Of a stretch of 64,000 bases of DNA, positions 44,435 through 53,536 are shown in pieces. Made by a program: the position numbers and the translations under genes. Location: assembly GCA_030697175.1 (NCBI GenBank), contig JAUYQR010000015.1, positions 186,001 to 250,000 of the forward strand. The letters are read 5' to 3'. Under the pieces are notes generated by a model, which was not told the origin of the DNA, did no database searches, and saw only the letters and a list, made by a program, of their open reading frames with translations. Position 1 is the first letter of the stretch; every line of letters begins with the position of its first letter. The DNA comes from Paracoccaceae bacterium. GTDB taxonomy: Bacteria > Pseudomonadota > Alphaproteobacteria > Rhodobacterales > Rhodobacteraceae.

Positions 44435-44449
44435 GTCCCACGGTGGGAC
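44435..44449. promoter_or_regulatory. palindrome GTCCCACGGTGGGAC upstream of hisF
   Basis: A 15-bp odd palindrome with 7-bp arms, 63 nt before the hisF start. The same core occurs before metY (61192-61210), suggesting an operator of a regulator common to amino-acid genes; it could also be a short dispersed repeat. Confidence 0.5.
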
Positions 44450-44511
44450 AGCCCGCCCTCACCCCCGCATACCCCTTGCCTTTGCCCTTCCCACGCGGCA
44501 TGTCAGACCCC

Positions 44512-45273
44512 ATGCTGAAAACCCGCATCATCCCCTGCCTCGATGTGGCCAACGGCCGCGTGGTCAAGGGCGTCAACTTCGTCGACCTGATCGACGCCGG
44601 CGACCCGGTCGAGGCCGCCCGCGCCTACGACGCCGCCGGGGCCGACGAGCTTTGTTTCCTTGACATCATGGCGACCGAAGACAACCGCGGCACGCTTTAC
44701 GACCTCGTGACCCGCACCGCCGAGGTCTGCTTCATGCCCCTTACCGTCGGCGGCGGCGTCCGCACGCCCGATGATGTCAGGAACCTCCTCCTCGCCGGGG
44801 CCGACAAGGTCAGTTTCAACTCCGCCGCCGTCGCCCGCCCCGATGTGGTGGCCGAGGCCGCCGACCGCTTCGGCAGCCAGTGCATCGTCGTGGCCATCGA
44901 CGCCAAGACCGTCGCCCCCGGCAAGTGGGAGATCTTCACCCACGGCGGCCGCCGCGCGACCGGCATCGACGCCATAGCCTTCGCCCGCACCGTCGCGGCC
45001 AAGGGCGCGGGCGAGATCCTGCTGACCTCGATGGACCGCGACGGCACCCGCGCCGGCTTCAACCTGCCCCTGACCCGCGCCATCGCCGATGCCGTCCCGA
45101 TCCCGGTGATCGCAAGCGGCGGGGTCGGCACGCTCGATCACCTTGTCGAGGGCATCACCGAAGGCCACGCCAGCGCTGTCCTCGCTGCTTCCATCTTCCA
45201 CTTCGGCACCTTCACCATCGGTCAGGCCAAGGCGCACATGGCCGCCGCCGGCATCCCCGTGAGGCTGACATGA
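44512..45273 (+). CDS. hisF: imidazole glycerol phosphate synthase, cyclase subunit
   Basis: A 253-residue TIM barrel with [49 protein letters not shown] and [16 protein letters not shown]. It works with HisH to form imidazole glycerol phosphate. ATG 44512 gives the standard N-terminus; ATG 44500 would add four residues. It overlaps hisE by 4 nt. Confidence 0.97.
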   Translation: MLKTRIIPCLDVANGRVVKGVNFVDLIDAGDPVEAARAYDAAGADELCFLDIMATEDNRGTLYDLVTRTAEVCFMPLTVGGGVRTPDDVRNLLLAGADKVSFNSAAVARPDVVAEAADRFGSQCIVVAIDAKTVAPGKWEIFTHGGRRATGIDAIAFARTVAAKGAGEILLTSMDRDGTRAGFNLPLTRAIADAVPIPVIASGGVGTLDHLVEGITEGHASAVLAASIFHFGTFTIGQAKAHMAAAGIPVRLT

Positions 45274-45578
45274 CGCTTGACCGACTGGCCGCCACCATCG
45301 CATCCCGCAAGGGCGCCGATCCTGAAACCTCCTGGACAGCCAAACTGCTGGCCAAAGGCCCCGAGAAATGCGCCGAGAAATTCGGTGAAGAGGCCATCGA
45401 GGCGATCATCGAGGCCGTGAAGGGTGATCGCGCCCGCCTGACCTGCGAGGCGGCAGATGTGCTCTACCACCTGCTCGTCATGCTTGCCGCGCGCGACGTT
45501 GCCCTGGCCGACGTGCTGGCCGAACTTGACCGGCGCGACGGAACTTCGGGTCTGGCCGAAAAGGCCTCCCGCGCCTGA
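45270..45578 (+). CDS. hisE: phosphoribosyl-ATP pyrophosphatase
   Basis: A 102-residue MazG-fold enzyme for the second step of histidine synthesis, with [20 protein letters not shown] followed by EAIEAIIEA and [14 protein letters not shown]. It is the end of the his transcript. Confidence 0.96.
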   Translation: MTLDRLAATIASRKGADPETSWTAKLLAKGPEKCAEKFGEEAIEAIIEAVKGDRARLTCEAADVLYHLLVMLAARDVALADVLAELDRRDGTSGLAEKASRA

Positions 45579-45642
45579 CGCGGCAGGTGTTTGCCCTACT
45601 ACCCCTTCGAGCTGAACGGAAAGGTCGCCGCCTGATCGGGCT

Positions 45643-46059
45643 TCAAAGCCCCAGGCGCGGTATCTCGATTGCCGGGCAGCGGTTCATCACCACCTCAAGC
45701 CCCGCATCCCGCGCCCGGGCGGCGGCGGCTTCGTCGATCACGCCAAGCTGCATCCAGACGACCTTTGCACCCACGGCAATCGCGTCAGCAACCACCGCGC
45801 CGGCCTCTTCGCTGCGACGAAAGATATCGACCATGTCGACCGACCCGGCCGCTTCAACGGCCTCGGCCAGGCTTGCAACCACCGTTTCGCCCAGCGCCGT
45901 CTGCCCGGCTTGACCGGGGTTCACCGGGATAACCCGGTAGCCACGGCCTTTCAGGAAAGCCGCAACGCGGTGGCTGGGCCGATCCGGCCTTGGCGACCAG
46001 CCGACAAGCGCGATGGTCTTTACCGACGTCAGGATGCTGCGGATGGTTTGGTCGTTCAT
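45643..46059 (-). CDS. CoA-binding domain protein (YccU family)
   Basis: A 138-residue single CoA-binding Rossmann domain: IALVGWSPRPDRPSHRVAAF, YRVIPVNPGQAG, VDMVDIFRRSEEAGAVVADA and VVWMQLGVIDEAAAARARDA. Stand-alone members are of unknown function. It lies behind rlmB on the same strand. Confidence 0.9.
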   Translation of the reverse strand: MNDQTIRSILTSVKTIALVGWSPRPDRPSHRVAAFLKGRGYRVIPVNPGQAGQTALGETVVASLAEAVEAAGSVDMVDIFRRSEEAGAVVADAIAVGAKVVWMQLGVIDEAAAARARDAGLEVVMNRCPAIEIPRLGL

Positions 46060-46215
46060 GGCGTTATCACCAGAAAAAGGCGCCCGAGGCGAGGCCAAGG
46101 GCGCCAAGTCGCGGAACGAGGGACAGTGAAGTCGAGGTCGGGGGTTCCATCCCGGGCCTCCACTTCAAAAATAGGGGCTGGCGCCCCCGGTTAAAGGGGC
46201 GTCTCGGATTCGTGA

Positions 46216-47004
46216 TCACGCCCGGGTCGCGGCATAAAGCGCCACGGCGGCGGCGTTCGACACGTTCAGGCTGCCGAACTCGCCAGCAAAGGGGATGCGC
46301 GCCAGCACGTCACAGGTCTCGCGCGTCTTTTCCCGCAGGCCCGGCCCCTCGGCGCCCATCACCAGCCCGATGGCCCGGCCACCCGCGCTTGCGACCGCCT
46401 GATCCATCGTGACCTCGGCCTCGCCATCAAGGCCGATCAGCACGTAGCCCATCGCCTTCAGCTCATCCATCGCCTCGGAAAGATTGGTGACCTTCAGATA
46501 CGGCTGGCGCTCCAGCGCACCGCTTGCGGTCTTGGCCAGTGCCCCGGTTTCCGGTGCCGAATGGTGGCGCGGCGCGATCACCGCCCGCGCGCCGAACACT
46601 TCGGCCGACCGCAAGACCGCACCCACGTTGTGCGGGTCGGTCACCCGGTCCAACAGCACGACCAGCGGCAGCCCCGCGCCCGAAATGCAGACCTCCTCCA
46701 GCTTGCCCCAGTCCAGGGGCCGCACTTCCATTGCCGCACCCTGATGCACCGAGCCCTCGTCGATCGGCACGTCGAAGCGCCGCGGATCGGCGATCTCCGG
46801 CTCCATCCCGGATGCCGCCACCGCCGCCTCCAGCTTGTCCAGCGCATTCTTCGTCAGGACCAGCCGCAGCTTTTCGCGTTTGGGGTTCATCAGCGCGTCG
46901 CGCACCGCATGCAGCCCGAAAAGCCACACCGTCTCGCGCGCCTCGGCCCGACGCCCGCGTTCCTTGTCCACCACCCAGGTCGGCTTTTTCGTGCCGGTCT
47001 TCAT
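46216..47004 (-). CDS. rlmB: 23S rRNA 2'-O-ribose methyltransferase (SpoU/RlmB family)
   Basis: A 262-residue SPOUT methyltransferase. The N-terminal substrate-binding domain starts at LFGLHAVRDALMNPKREKLR; motif 1 is DRVTDPHNVGAVLRSAEVFG, motif 2 GLVMGAEGPGLREKTRETCD and motif 3 IPFAGEFGSLNVSNAAAVAL. RlmB methylates G2251 of 23S rRNA. It is divergent from tRNA-Tyr, a pairing common in this order. Confidence 0.95.
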   Translation of the reverse strand: MKTGTKKPTWVVDKERGRRAEARETVWLFGLHAVRDALMNPKREKLRLVLTKNALDKLEAAVAASGMEPEIADPRRFDVPIDEGSVHQGAAMEVRPLDWGKLEEVCISGAGLPLVVLLDRVTDPHNVGAVLRSAEVFGARAVIAPRHHSAPETGALAKTASGALERQPYLKVTNLSEAMDELKAMGYVLIGLDGEAEVTMDQAVASAGGRAIGLVMGAEGPGLREKTRETCDVLARIPFAGEFGSLNVSNAAAVALYAATRA

Positions 47005-47146
47005 CGGCGTTCCCCTTGAAAATCAGGGCAGGACACTGCGGCAGGACCGCCACCCGATGCAAGCCGAAACTCCGCGATTTCCCGGCCCAATCAGCCCCCA
47101 ATCACCCTTGACGCCCCCCGCCCCCTTGAGTAGACCCTCCCCCGGC

Positions 47147-47230
47147 GGGCGACGAGCTGCAAGGTGCGGCAGGGGACTGTAACTCCCCCGGGGCGACCCA
47201 CGCCTGGTTCGATTCCAGGGTCGCCCACCA
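47147..47230 (+). tRNA. tRNA-Tyr (anticodon GTA)
   Basis: An 84-nt class II tRNA: acceptor GGGCGAC with GTCGCCC, D-stem GCTGC/GCGGC, anticodon stem GGGGA/TCCCC with loop CTGTAAC (GTA), a long variable region, T-arm CCTGG-TTCGATT-CCAGG, discriminator A and encoded CCA. Integrase remnants begin 32 bp downstream, so it probably served as an integration site. Confidence 0.96.
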
Positions 47231-47261
47231 TTCCTCTTTTTCGGCCAATAGAATCATAGCC

Positions 47262-47745
47262 CTACGGGGCAAATTTGTAAAACTTCAGGGTGGGTTTTAC
47301 AGTCTGTGTTCGCGCTTCCTTCCGTTCCATTGCGGCTACGGCTCGCTCTGCAAGGCGGACCCGGTTCGCTGCGACCGTGTAATGGGTGACTTCGGCTAGG
47401 GTTTGATGCCCGCTGATCGCCATGATCTCATCGGCGCTGCACCCGGCTTCTGCGAGACGGCGGCACGTCGCTTTGCGAAGTCCATGGGGCGAAAGACCGT
47501 CAGGCAGCGCCGCTTGCCTTGGTCATCCACAACCCCTTCCACCAGCTTTCGAAACCAGTTCGTGAAACCTTCCGGAGTCATCGGCTTGCCGCGTTCCGAC
47601 ATGATGAAGGTCAGGTTGTCGCGGCGCAGAGCATCAAGAGCGGCCCGAAGATTCGGATGAATCGGGATGCTGACTTCCTGCCCGGTCTTGTGTTGAGCGA
47701 TCAAGAGATCGCCCGCCCGGACGTGTTGACGGCCCAGCCGCGACG
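47262..47745 (-). pseudogene. tyrosine recombinase (integrase) C-terminal remnant
   Basis: Reverse translation gives the C-terminal part of a phage-type integrase: RLGRQHVRAGDLLIAQHKTG, QEVSIPIHPNLRAALDALRR and KPMTPEGFTNWFRKLVEGV, then after LTVF a one-base frameshift (one C lost from a C run near 47495) leads into PHGLRKATCRRLAEAGCSAD, IMAISGHQTLAEVTHYTVAA and a TAG stop. The active-site residues HGLRKA (HxxR) and GHQTLAEVTHY (GHxx...HY) are recognisable. The N-terminal half with the first catalytic Arg is missing or scrambled. Position next to tRNA-Tyr indicates an old element insertion. Confidence 0.85.
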
Positions 47746-47902
47746 CTTGGGCTCTTTCTGGACGACTGCAACCGAGGCAGGCAGGGATTGCGGCAGGTTC
47801 ATTCGCACCAGCCACGAGTTCACGTGGGCAACGTGGTCCATCTCCAGCGCCACCAGCCGTCGCTTGACGGACGAGCGCCAAACCTCCAGATGCACCTTGC
47901 CG

Positions 47903-48218
47903 GATCCGCCCACCGCCGCGTTCTACCCGTGCGACTGCACCGCACTGGGCGTCTACACCGCCGCCACCGAAGCGAGGGCCTGCCATCGGGCGCGACCTGT
48001 CGGTGATCGGCTTTGACAACGAGGCGGTCACCGCCGACATGGCCCCACCCCTGACCTCGATGCAACTGCCCCCACGCCGACCTGGCCCGCCACGCGGTCA
48101 AGAAACTGGTCGACTGGATCACCCTGCACCCCCCGTCCGCCCGAACCGGCTGACGTTCGATTGCCAGATGATCAGCCGCGCCTCGACCGGCCCCCTCCTC
48201 GTCCGCCAACCTGCCTGA
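47903..48218 (+). pseudogene. LacI-family regulator C-terminal remnant
   Basis: Fragments of a LacI-type effector domain are spread over shifted frames: DPPTAAFYPCDCTALGVYTA (frame 2), then GRDLSVIGFDNEAVTADMAP and PPLTSMQLP (frame 3), a slip to HADLARHAVKKLVDWIT, and back to VRPNRLTFDCQMISRASTGP with a natural-looking C-terminus. At least three frameshifts exist. It may once have regulated the adjacent SDR or another sugar gene. Confidence 0.8.
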
Positions 48219-48248
48219 GCGTCTCGTCCCCGGTTCCGGCGCCGACCG

Positions 48249-49034
48249 TCACGACATGATCAACCCGCCGTCCACGTTGATGGTCTGCCCGGTGATATAG
48301 GCCGCATCGGCCGAGGCCAGAAACGCCACCAGCGCCGCCACTTCCGCCGTGGTCCCGGCCCGGCCCATCGGAATGCCGCGCACCCATTCGGCCATCAACT
48401 CGCCCGGACCATAGTCACCCAGCATCTGGCCCCAGACCCGGTCGTTGTAATCCCACATGTCGGTGTGGATGATGCCGGGGCAGATCGCGTTGGCCGTGAT
48501 GCCCTCGCGTGCCAGCTCCTTCGCCAGGCTCTGCGTCAGCCCCACCACGCCGAACTTCGACGCGGCATAATGCGGCGTATAGATGAACCCCTGCCGCGCC
48601 TGCCCCGAGGCGGTGTTGACCAGCCGCCCCCTGGTGCCGCTGGCGCGAAACCGCCGGATCGCTTCCTGACAGCACAGGAACACGCCCTTGGTGTTCACAT
48701 CAAGGTTCAGATCCCACTCCCGCTCGGTCAGATCCTCGACCCTGGCGATGGTGATGACGCCTGCGTTCTGCACCGAAACCGAGATCGCGCCCAGCTTCGC
48801 CTCGGCCTCGGCGTAAGCCGCGCGAACGGCAGCCCCGTCCGTCACGTCCAGCCGCAGCCCCAGCACCTTGGCCCCGGTGGCCCCGGCCAGTTCCGCCGCC
48901 ACGTCCGGCGTATCCGCCTCGATCGCGGCGATGGCGACGTGCGCGCCCTCCTCGGCAAAGCGCGTGGCGATGCCCCGTCCGATCCCGCGATTACCCCCGG
49001 TCACGAAAACCGTCTGGCCTGCAAAGCGTTTCAT
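48249..49034 (-). CDS. SDR-family oxidoreductase (polyol dehydrogenase-like)
   Basis: A 261-residue short-chain dehydrogenase with TGGNRGIGRG, QNAGV (usually NNAG), the catalytic Ser in NTASGQARQG, YAASK and NVDGG. ATG 49034 follows TGGAGG; a nearby in-frame ATG at 49046 is possible. It is the last gene of the leftward operon with the SorC regulator, FGGY kinase and transketolase subunits, so it likely oxidises a sugar alcohol. Confidence 0.9.
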   Translation of the reverse strand: MKRFAGQTVFVTGGNRGIGRGIATRFAEEGAHVAIAAIEADTPDVAAELAGATGAKVLGLRLDVTDGAAVRAAYAEAEAKLGAISVSVQNAGVITIARVEDLTEREWDLNLDVNTKGVFLCCQEAIRRFRASGTRGRLVNTASGQARQGFIYTPHYAASKFGVVGLTQSLAKELAREGITANAICPGIIHTDMWDYNDRVWGQMLGDYGPGELMAEWVRGIPMGRAGTTAEVAALVAFLASADAAYITGQTINVDGGLIMS

Positions 49035-49080
49035 GGTGTCCTCCATTTGACGCGGCCTGCCGACGGTTGCCCCTCAAGGC

Positions 49081-50031
49081 TCACTCCGTCAGCCGGGCCG
49101 CCGTGAATTTGTCCGTCACCAGCACGTCGATGATGCCCAGCCGCAAAGCCCCCGCGATGGCGGCGGTCTTGGACTCTCCCCCCGCCAGTGCCATCACCCG
49201 GTCGGTCTTGCGCAACTCTTCCAGCGTGATGCCGATCACCCGCTCGTTCAGCGGCGTCTCCACCGGCTTGCCGTCCTTGTCGTAGAACCGGAAAGAAATC
49301 TCGCCCACCGCGCCCGCATCGTGCAGCATCGCCAGTTCCTCGCGCGAAAACGTGTTGCCCGACCGCGCCAGCAGTTCCGAAGGCTCCACCGCGCCGATGC
49401 CCACCACTGCCAGCGTCAGCCGACCGAAGAAATCCATCGTGCCCCGCACCACCGGGTCCGACAGCATGACCAGCTTCGCCTCGCGCGACGACGTGATCCC
49501 CTGCACCAGCAACAGCCGCGGCTCGCCCCCGGTCAGCTTCGCCAGCCGCGCCGTCAGTTGCGTCGCATGCGCCTGGACCGAGGCTTCGCCCATGCCGCCC
49601 AAAATCTGCACGATATACTTCGCCTTTGCCGCCTTCAGCGGGTGGATGTTGTCCACCATCCGCAGGATCGTCTGGCTCCAGCTTGACACCCCGATGATCT
49701 CGTCCTGCTGCAGCGTCACTTCCAGAAAATGCGCCGCCGCCTCGCCGATCCGCGCCATCACCGCGCCGTCCCGGTCCTCCGAACAGTCGATCACGATGGC
49801 CTCGGTCAGCCGGTATTTCTCGCGCAGCGCGGTTTCCAGCTCGGCAAAGGTTCCGGGCGGCGGGATGATCGTGGTGCGCACGATATCCTCCTGCTCGGCC
49901 CGCTTCAGCATCCGCGACACCGTGGCCTGCGACATCCGCAACGTCTCGGCAATCTCGGCCTGCCGCTTGTGTTCCGCGTGGTACATCTGTGCCACCCGGG
50001 CAATCAGGCGCAGTTCGTTGATGCGGCCCAT
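49081..50031 (-). CDS. SorC-family transcriptional regulator
   Basis: A 316-residue regulator with an N-terminal sigma-like helix-turn-helix (AEIAETLRMSQATVSRMLKR) and a SorC sugar-binding C-terminal domain (QDEIIGVSSWSQTILRMVDN, VVGIGAVEPSELL, VMALAGGESKTAAIAGALRL). It probably senses a phosphorylated sugar of this cluster. A 16-bp palindrome lies directly upstream. Confidence 0.92.
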   Translation of the reverse strand: MGRINELRLIARVAQMYHAEHKRQAEIAETLRMSQATVSRMLKRAEQEDIVRTTIIPPPGTFAELETALREKYRLTEAIVIDCSEDRDGAVMARIGEAAAHFLEVTLQQDEIIGVSSWSQTILRMVDNIHPLKAAKAKYIVQILGGMGEASVQAHATQLTARLAKLTGGEPRLLLVQGITSSREAKLVMLSDPVVRGTMDFFGRLTLAVVGIGAVEPSELLARSGNTFSREELAMLHDAGAVGEISFRFYDKDGKPVETPLNERVIGITLEELRKTDRVMALAGGESKTAAIAGALRLGIIDVLVTDKFTAARLTE

Positions 50032-50041
50032 GCGTCCCCCT

Positions 50042-50057
50042 GTGAATTTTTATTCAC
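50042..50057. promoter_or_regulatory. palindrome GTGAAT-TTTT-ATTCAC upstream of sorC-like gene
   Basis: Perfect 6-bp arms around TTTT, located between the kinase stop and the SorC start and overlapping the end of the kinase gene. Its AT-rich GTGAAT element recurs in the divergent promoter region (53480-53493). It is a likely SorC operator. Confidence 0.55.
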
Positions 50058-51513
50058 GTATAGCGGTGGGGACGGTTGAGCGGTAGATGGCATCGCGCCA
50101 GACCGCGAGCCGGGCGGCAGCGTCGCCCGCGCGCGGGGTCAGGGTGGCACTGTCGCGCGGCAGGGCGGCAATCGCGTCAAGCCCGCTCCAGATGCCCAGC
50201 CGCAGACCCGCCAGATAGGCCGCCCCCAAAGCCGAGGCTTCGGGCGCATCGCACTGGATCAGCGGATGGTTCAGGATGTCCGACACCGACTGCATCAGAA
50301 ACGTGTTCTGGCTTGGCCCGCCATCCGCGAACAGCCGGCGCAGCGGCGCGGGCGACTGCGCCTGCATCGCGGCAAACACGTCATGCACCTGAAACGCCAT
50401 CGAATCCGTCACCGCCCGCGCCATCTGCGCCCGGCTGGTGGTGAAGGTGATCGCGGAAAACAGCGCCCGCGCGTCCGACCGCCAGTAGGGCGCGCCAAGA
50501 CCCACGAAGGCCGGCACGAACCCCGGCCCGCCCGGCTCCGCCGTCGCCGCCAGATCGGTCAGCGCCTGCACATCCGGCAGCCCCAGCATCTCTGCCATCC
50601 ATGGCAGCGCCGAGGCCGACACCAGAATATTGCCCTCGAACGCATAGGTCGGCTTGCCGCCCAGCGCCCAGGCGATTGTCGTGGTGATCCCGCCGGTGGG
50701 CGCGATGAACCCCGGCAGCGTCGTCATGATCGACGACCCGGTGCCGAACGTCACCTTGCCGTCGCCGGGCACAAACGCGCCATGCCCGAACAGGGCTGCA
50801 TGACTGTCGCCAATCGCCGCACAGATCGCAACCCCGTCGGGCAGCCCCGCCACCCCGCGCGTCACGCCGAAATCGGCGGAACTGTCGCGCACGTCCGGCA
50901 GATACGCCTTCGGCACGCCGAACAGCGCACACAACTCCTCGCTCCATTCCTGCCGGTTCAGGTCGTAAAGCTGGCTCCGCGCCGCGTTCGACGCATCGCA
51001 GGCATGCACCGCGCCGCCCGTGAAGCAATGGATCAGCCATGCGTCGATGGTGCCCAGCCGCACGTCACGCCCCGCTGGCACCCGGTCCAAGAGCCAGCGC
51101 ATCTTCGGCCCCGGAAACATCGGATCAATCGGCAAGCCGGTCAGTTCCATCACCCGTGGCGCATGTCCGGCCGCCGTCAAGGCGGTGCAGGCCGCATCCG
51201 TCCGCCGGCATTGCCAACTGACCACCGGCCCCAAGGGCTCGCCCGTCACGCGATCCCACACCGTCACCGACTCGCGCTGGTTCGATATCGCGATCCCCGC
51301 GACCGTCACCGCAGGCCCCGCCGCAAGGCACGCCGCAATCGCCTGCTGAACCGAGGCCCAGATCCGCCGTGGGTCCTGCTCCACCCAGCCCGGCTGCGGA
51401 TGCTCGATCCCGACCGGCGCCGATCCGCGCGCCAGGATGCGCCCCTGCGGCGATACCAGCACGGCCTTCGAGTTCGTCGTGCCCTGGTCGATGGCTAGGA
51501 TGGCAGTGGTCAT
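50050..51513 (-). CDS. FGGY-family carbohydrate kinase
   Basis: A 487-residue sugar kinase. Phosphate motif 1 AILAIDQGTTNSKAVLV and the adenosine motif near LFADGGPSQNTFLMQSVSDI are present, with KVTFGTGSSIMTTLPGF. The overall pattern is nearest to glycerol/erythritol-type kinases (DQGTTNSK, GWVEQDP). With SDR, SorC and transketolase it probably phosphorylates a sugar, ketose or polyol whose product enters the pentose phosphate pool. Substrate unproven. Confidence 0.9.
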   Translation of the reverse strand: MTTAILAIDQGTTNSKAVLVSPQGRILARGSAPVGIEHPQPGWVEQDPRRIWASVQQAIAACLAAGPAVTVAGIAISNQRESVTVWDRVTGEPLGPVVSWQCRRTDAACTALTAAGHAPRVMELTGLPIDPMFPGPKMRWLLDRVPAGRDVRLGTIDAWLIHCFTGGAVHACDASNAARSQLYDLNRQEWSEELCALFGVPKAYLPDVRDSSADFGVTRGVAGLPDGVAICAAIGDSHAALFGHGAFVPGDGKVTFGTGSSIMTTLPGFIAPTGGITTTIAWALGGKPTYAFEGNILVSASALPWMAEMLGLPDVQALTDLAATAEPGGPGFVPAFVGLGAPYWRSDARALFSAITFTTSRAQMARAVTDSMAFQVHDVFAAMQAQSPAPLRRLFADGGPSQNTFLMQSVSDILNHPLIQCDAPEASALGAAYLAGLRLGIWSGLDAIAALPRDSATLTPRAGDAAARLAVWRDAIYRSTVPTAIRE

Positions 51514-51552
51514 GGCTACTCCGAAACGCGATCAGGGGCAGACGCAGCTCTA

Positions 51553-52518
51553 TCAGCCGCGCCGCTTGCGGGCGATCAGTGCCTTCGCGGCCTCGGCCAC
51601 TCCGGCGGGCGACATGCCGAACTCGTCCAGCAGGAACTCCGCCGATCCGGTCGGCACAAAGATCCCCGGCACGCCCAGGATCTTCATCGGCACTGGCGCG
51701 TGGTCCACCACCACCTCGGCAATTGCCGAGCCTAGGCCGCCGTAGACCGAATGTTCCTCGGCGGTCAGGATGCAGCCCGTCGCCTCCGCCGCAGCCACAA
51801 TCGCCGCCACGTCGATCGGGCGCACCGTCGCCATGTTCAACACTCGCGCCTCGATCCCGTCCGCCGCCAGCAGCTCAGCCGCCTTCAGCATCCGGTGCGT
51901 CAGCGTGCCATTGGCGATCAGCGTCACCGCATCGCCGTCGCGCAAGACATTCGCACGGCCCAACTCGAACCTGTGGCCCGCCGGCAAAAGGTCCGGCACG
52001 CCCACCCGCGACAGGCGCAGGAACACCGGCCCTTCATGCGCCGCCGCCCATTCCACCGCCGCAGCGGTTTCCACCGAATCGCAGGGCGCGATCACCGCAA
52101 GGTTCGGGATCACCCGGGTCCACGCGAAATCCTCGGTCGAATGGTGCGTCGGCCCCAGCTCGCCGTAAGCCATCCCCGCCGAAATCCCGACCAGCTTCAC
52201 GTTGGCGTTGGAATAGGCGATGTCGGCCTTGATCTGCTCCAGCGACCGCCCGGTCAGAAAGCACGACGCGCCGCAGACAAAGGGCAGCAGCCCGCCGTTC
52301 GCCAGCCCCGCGCCGACACCCACCATGTTCTGCTCGGCAATCCCCACGTTCACCAACCGGTCGGGAAACTTCGCCTTGAACCCGCCGAGCTTCGACGAGC
52401 CGACGGAATCGTTGCACACGGCGACGATCCTGGGATTCTCCGCCCCCAGACGTTCCAGCGTGGCGACAAAGGCATCGCGGCAATCGTGCAGCCTGGCGGG
52501 GTTGGTCACGGCGTTCAT
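51553..52518 (-). CDS. transketolase, C-terminal subunit
   Basis: A 321-residue pyrimidine-binding plus C-terminal domain of a split transketolase. VGIAEQNMVGVGAGLANGG contains the TPP-activating Glu; GPTHHSTEDFAW and TAEEHSVYGGLGSAIAEVV are typical. It overlaps the N-terminal subunit gene by 1 nt (TGATG), so the two are made in equal amounts. Confidence 0.94.
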   Translation of the reverse strand: MNAVTNPARLHDCRDAFVATLERLGAENPRIVAVCNDSVGSSKLGGFKAKFPDRLVNVGIAEQNMVGVGAGLANGGLLPFVCGASCFLTGRSLEQIKADIAYSNANVKLVGISAGMAYGELGPTHHSTEDFAWTRVIPNLAVIAPCDSVETAAAVEWAAAHEGPVFLRLSRVGVPDLLPAGHRFELGRANVLRDGDAVTLIANGTLTHRMLKAAELLAADGIEARVLNMATVRPIDVAAIVAAAEATGCILTAEEHSVYGGLGSAIAEVVVDHAPVPMKILGVPGIFVPTGSAEFLLDEFGMSPAGVAEAAKALIARKRRG

Positions 52519-53327
52519 CAGATGGCCTCCGAAAGCTCGGCCAGGGCAATCCTGTATTGCTCGGCATTCGGCACCTTGTGATGCCAGTCGACAGTGTCCT
52601 GCATGAAGGAAATCCCGTGGCCCTTGTTCGTGTGGGCCACGATGCAATGCGGTCGCGCCCCGCGCTTTTCCAGCGCCGGCACGATCTCGTCCATCGCGTT
52701 GCCGTTGATCTCGGTCACATCCCAGCCGAACGCGGCCAGCTTGGGCGGAAACGGTGCCAGGTTGTTGGTGTCCTTCAACGCGGCGCCCTGCTGGAACCGG
52801 TTGTGGTCGATCACCAGCGTCAGATTGTTCAACCCGAACTGCGCCGCGGAAGAGATCGCTTCCCAGTTCGATCCTTCCTGCATCTCGCCGTCCCCGGTCA
52901 TCACATAGGTATGATAGCTGGCCCCGGTCAGCTTGGCCGCCTTCGCCATGCCCACAGCCACCGGCAGCCCGTGACCCAGTGGCCCGGTATTCGTCTCCAC
53001 CCCCGGCACCTTGGTGCAATTCGGGTGTCCGTTCAGCCGCGAGTGGGGTTTCAGGAACGTGCTGATTTCCGCCTCGGGCAGGAAACCGCGCTTGGCCAGC
53101 GTGACATACAAGGCCAGCGCGACATGCCCCTTCGACAGCACGAACCGGTCGCGCTCGGGGTGTTTCGGCTGGTCCGGCCAGACGCGCAGCACGCGGAAAT
53201 ACAGCGCCGTCAGAATGTCGATCGCCGACATCTCGCCGCCGATATGGCCGGCCCCGGCCTCGACCACCGCTTGCAGGTCGCGCAGTCGGATCTGGCGTGC
53301 AATACGCTCTAGGTCATTCGGCTGCAT
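52518..53327 (-). CDS. transketolase, N-terminal subunit
   Basis: A 269-residue TPP-binding subunit: GAGHIGGEMSAIDILTALYF, DRFVLSKGHVALALYVTLAK, GPLGHGLPVAVGMAKAAKL and the TPP motif GDGEMQEGSNWEAISSAAQF. ATG 53327 follows AGAGGG. Split transketolases of this kind often serve dedicated sugar or polyol pathways instead of central metabolism. Confidence 0.94.
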   Translation of the reverse strand: MQPNDLERIARQIRLRDLQAVVEAGAGHIGGEMSAIDILTALYFRVLRVWPDQPKHPERDRFVLSKGHVALALYVTLAKRGFLPEAEISTFLKPHSRLNGHPNCTKVPGVETNTGPLGHGLPVAVGMAKAAKLTGASYHTYVMTGDGEMQEGSNWEAISSAAQFGLNNLTLVIDHNRFQQGAALKDTNNLAPFPPKLAAFGWDVTEINGNAMDEIVPALEKRGARPHCIVAHTNKGHGISFMQDTVDWHHKVPNAEQYRIALAELSEAI

Positions 53328-53329
53328 GA

Positions 53330-53536
53330 TTCCCTCTACCTGCATATTTATACATACACACATATATTTGCGGGCCACGCAGCCAAGTCAAGCATAAAAT
53401 GGCCCGCAGGCACGAACTCGCGCGGGGCTTTTTGTGTTGACACCGGCCGTCCCGATCAGTTACGCATTTGCAGACGGTCGTGAATATTTATGCTTATCCA
53501 GCATCACGACCCGGAAAACGACGGGAGGACTGACTG
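53330..53536. promoter_or_regulatory. divergent control region of the two sugar-pathway arms
   Basis: This AT-rich 207-bp gap in GC-rich DNA holds TGCATATTTATAC (53341-53353) and GTGAATATTTATGC (53480-53493), both related to the GTGAAT palindrome before the sorC-like gene. They flank the divergent transketolase and permease transcripts and are the natural place for shared SorC control. Confidence 0.5.

Noticed and set aside
46091-46162. tRNA-like segment with GAGGCC/GGCCTC ends and a GGTTCCATCCC arm
   Set aside because: The T-loop lacks the purine after TTC, and no good D-arm or anticodon stem can be drawn. At most it is a decayed tRNA fragment or a chance hairpin.
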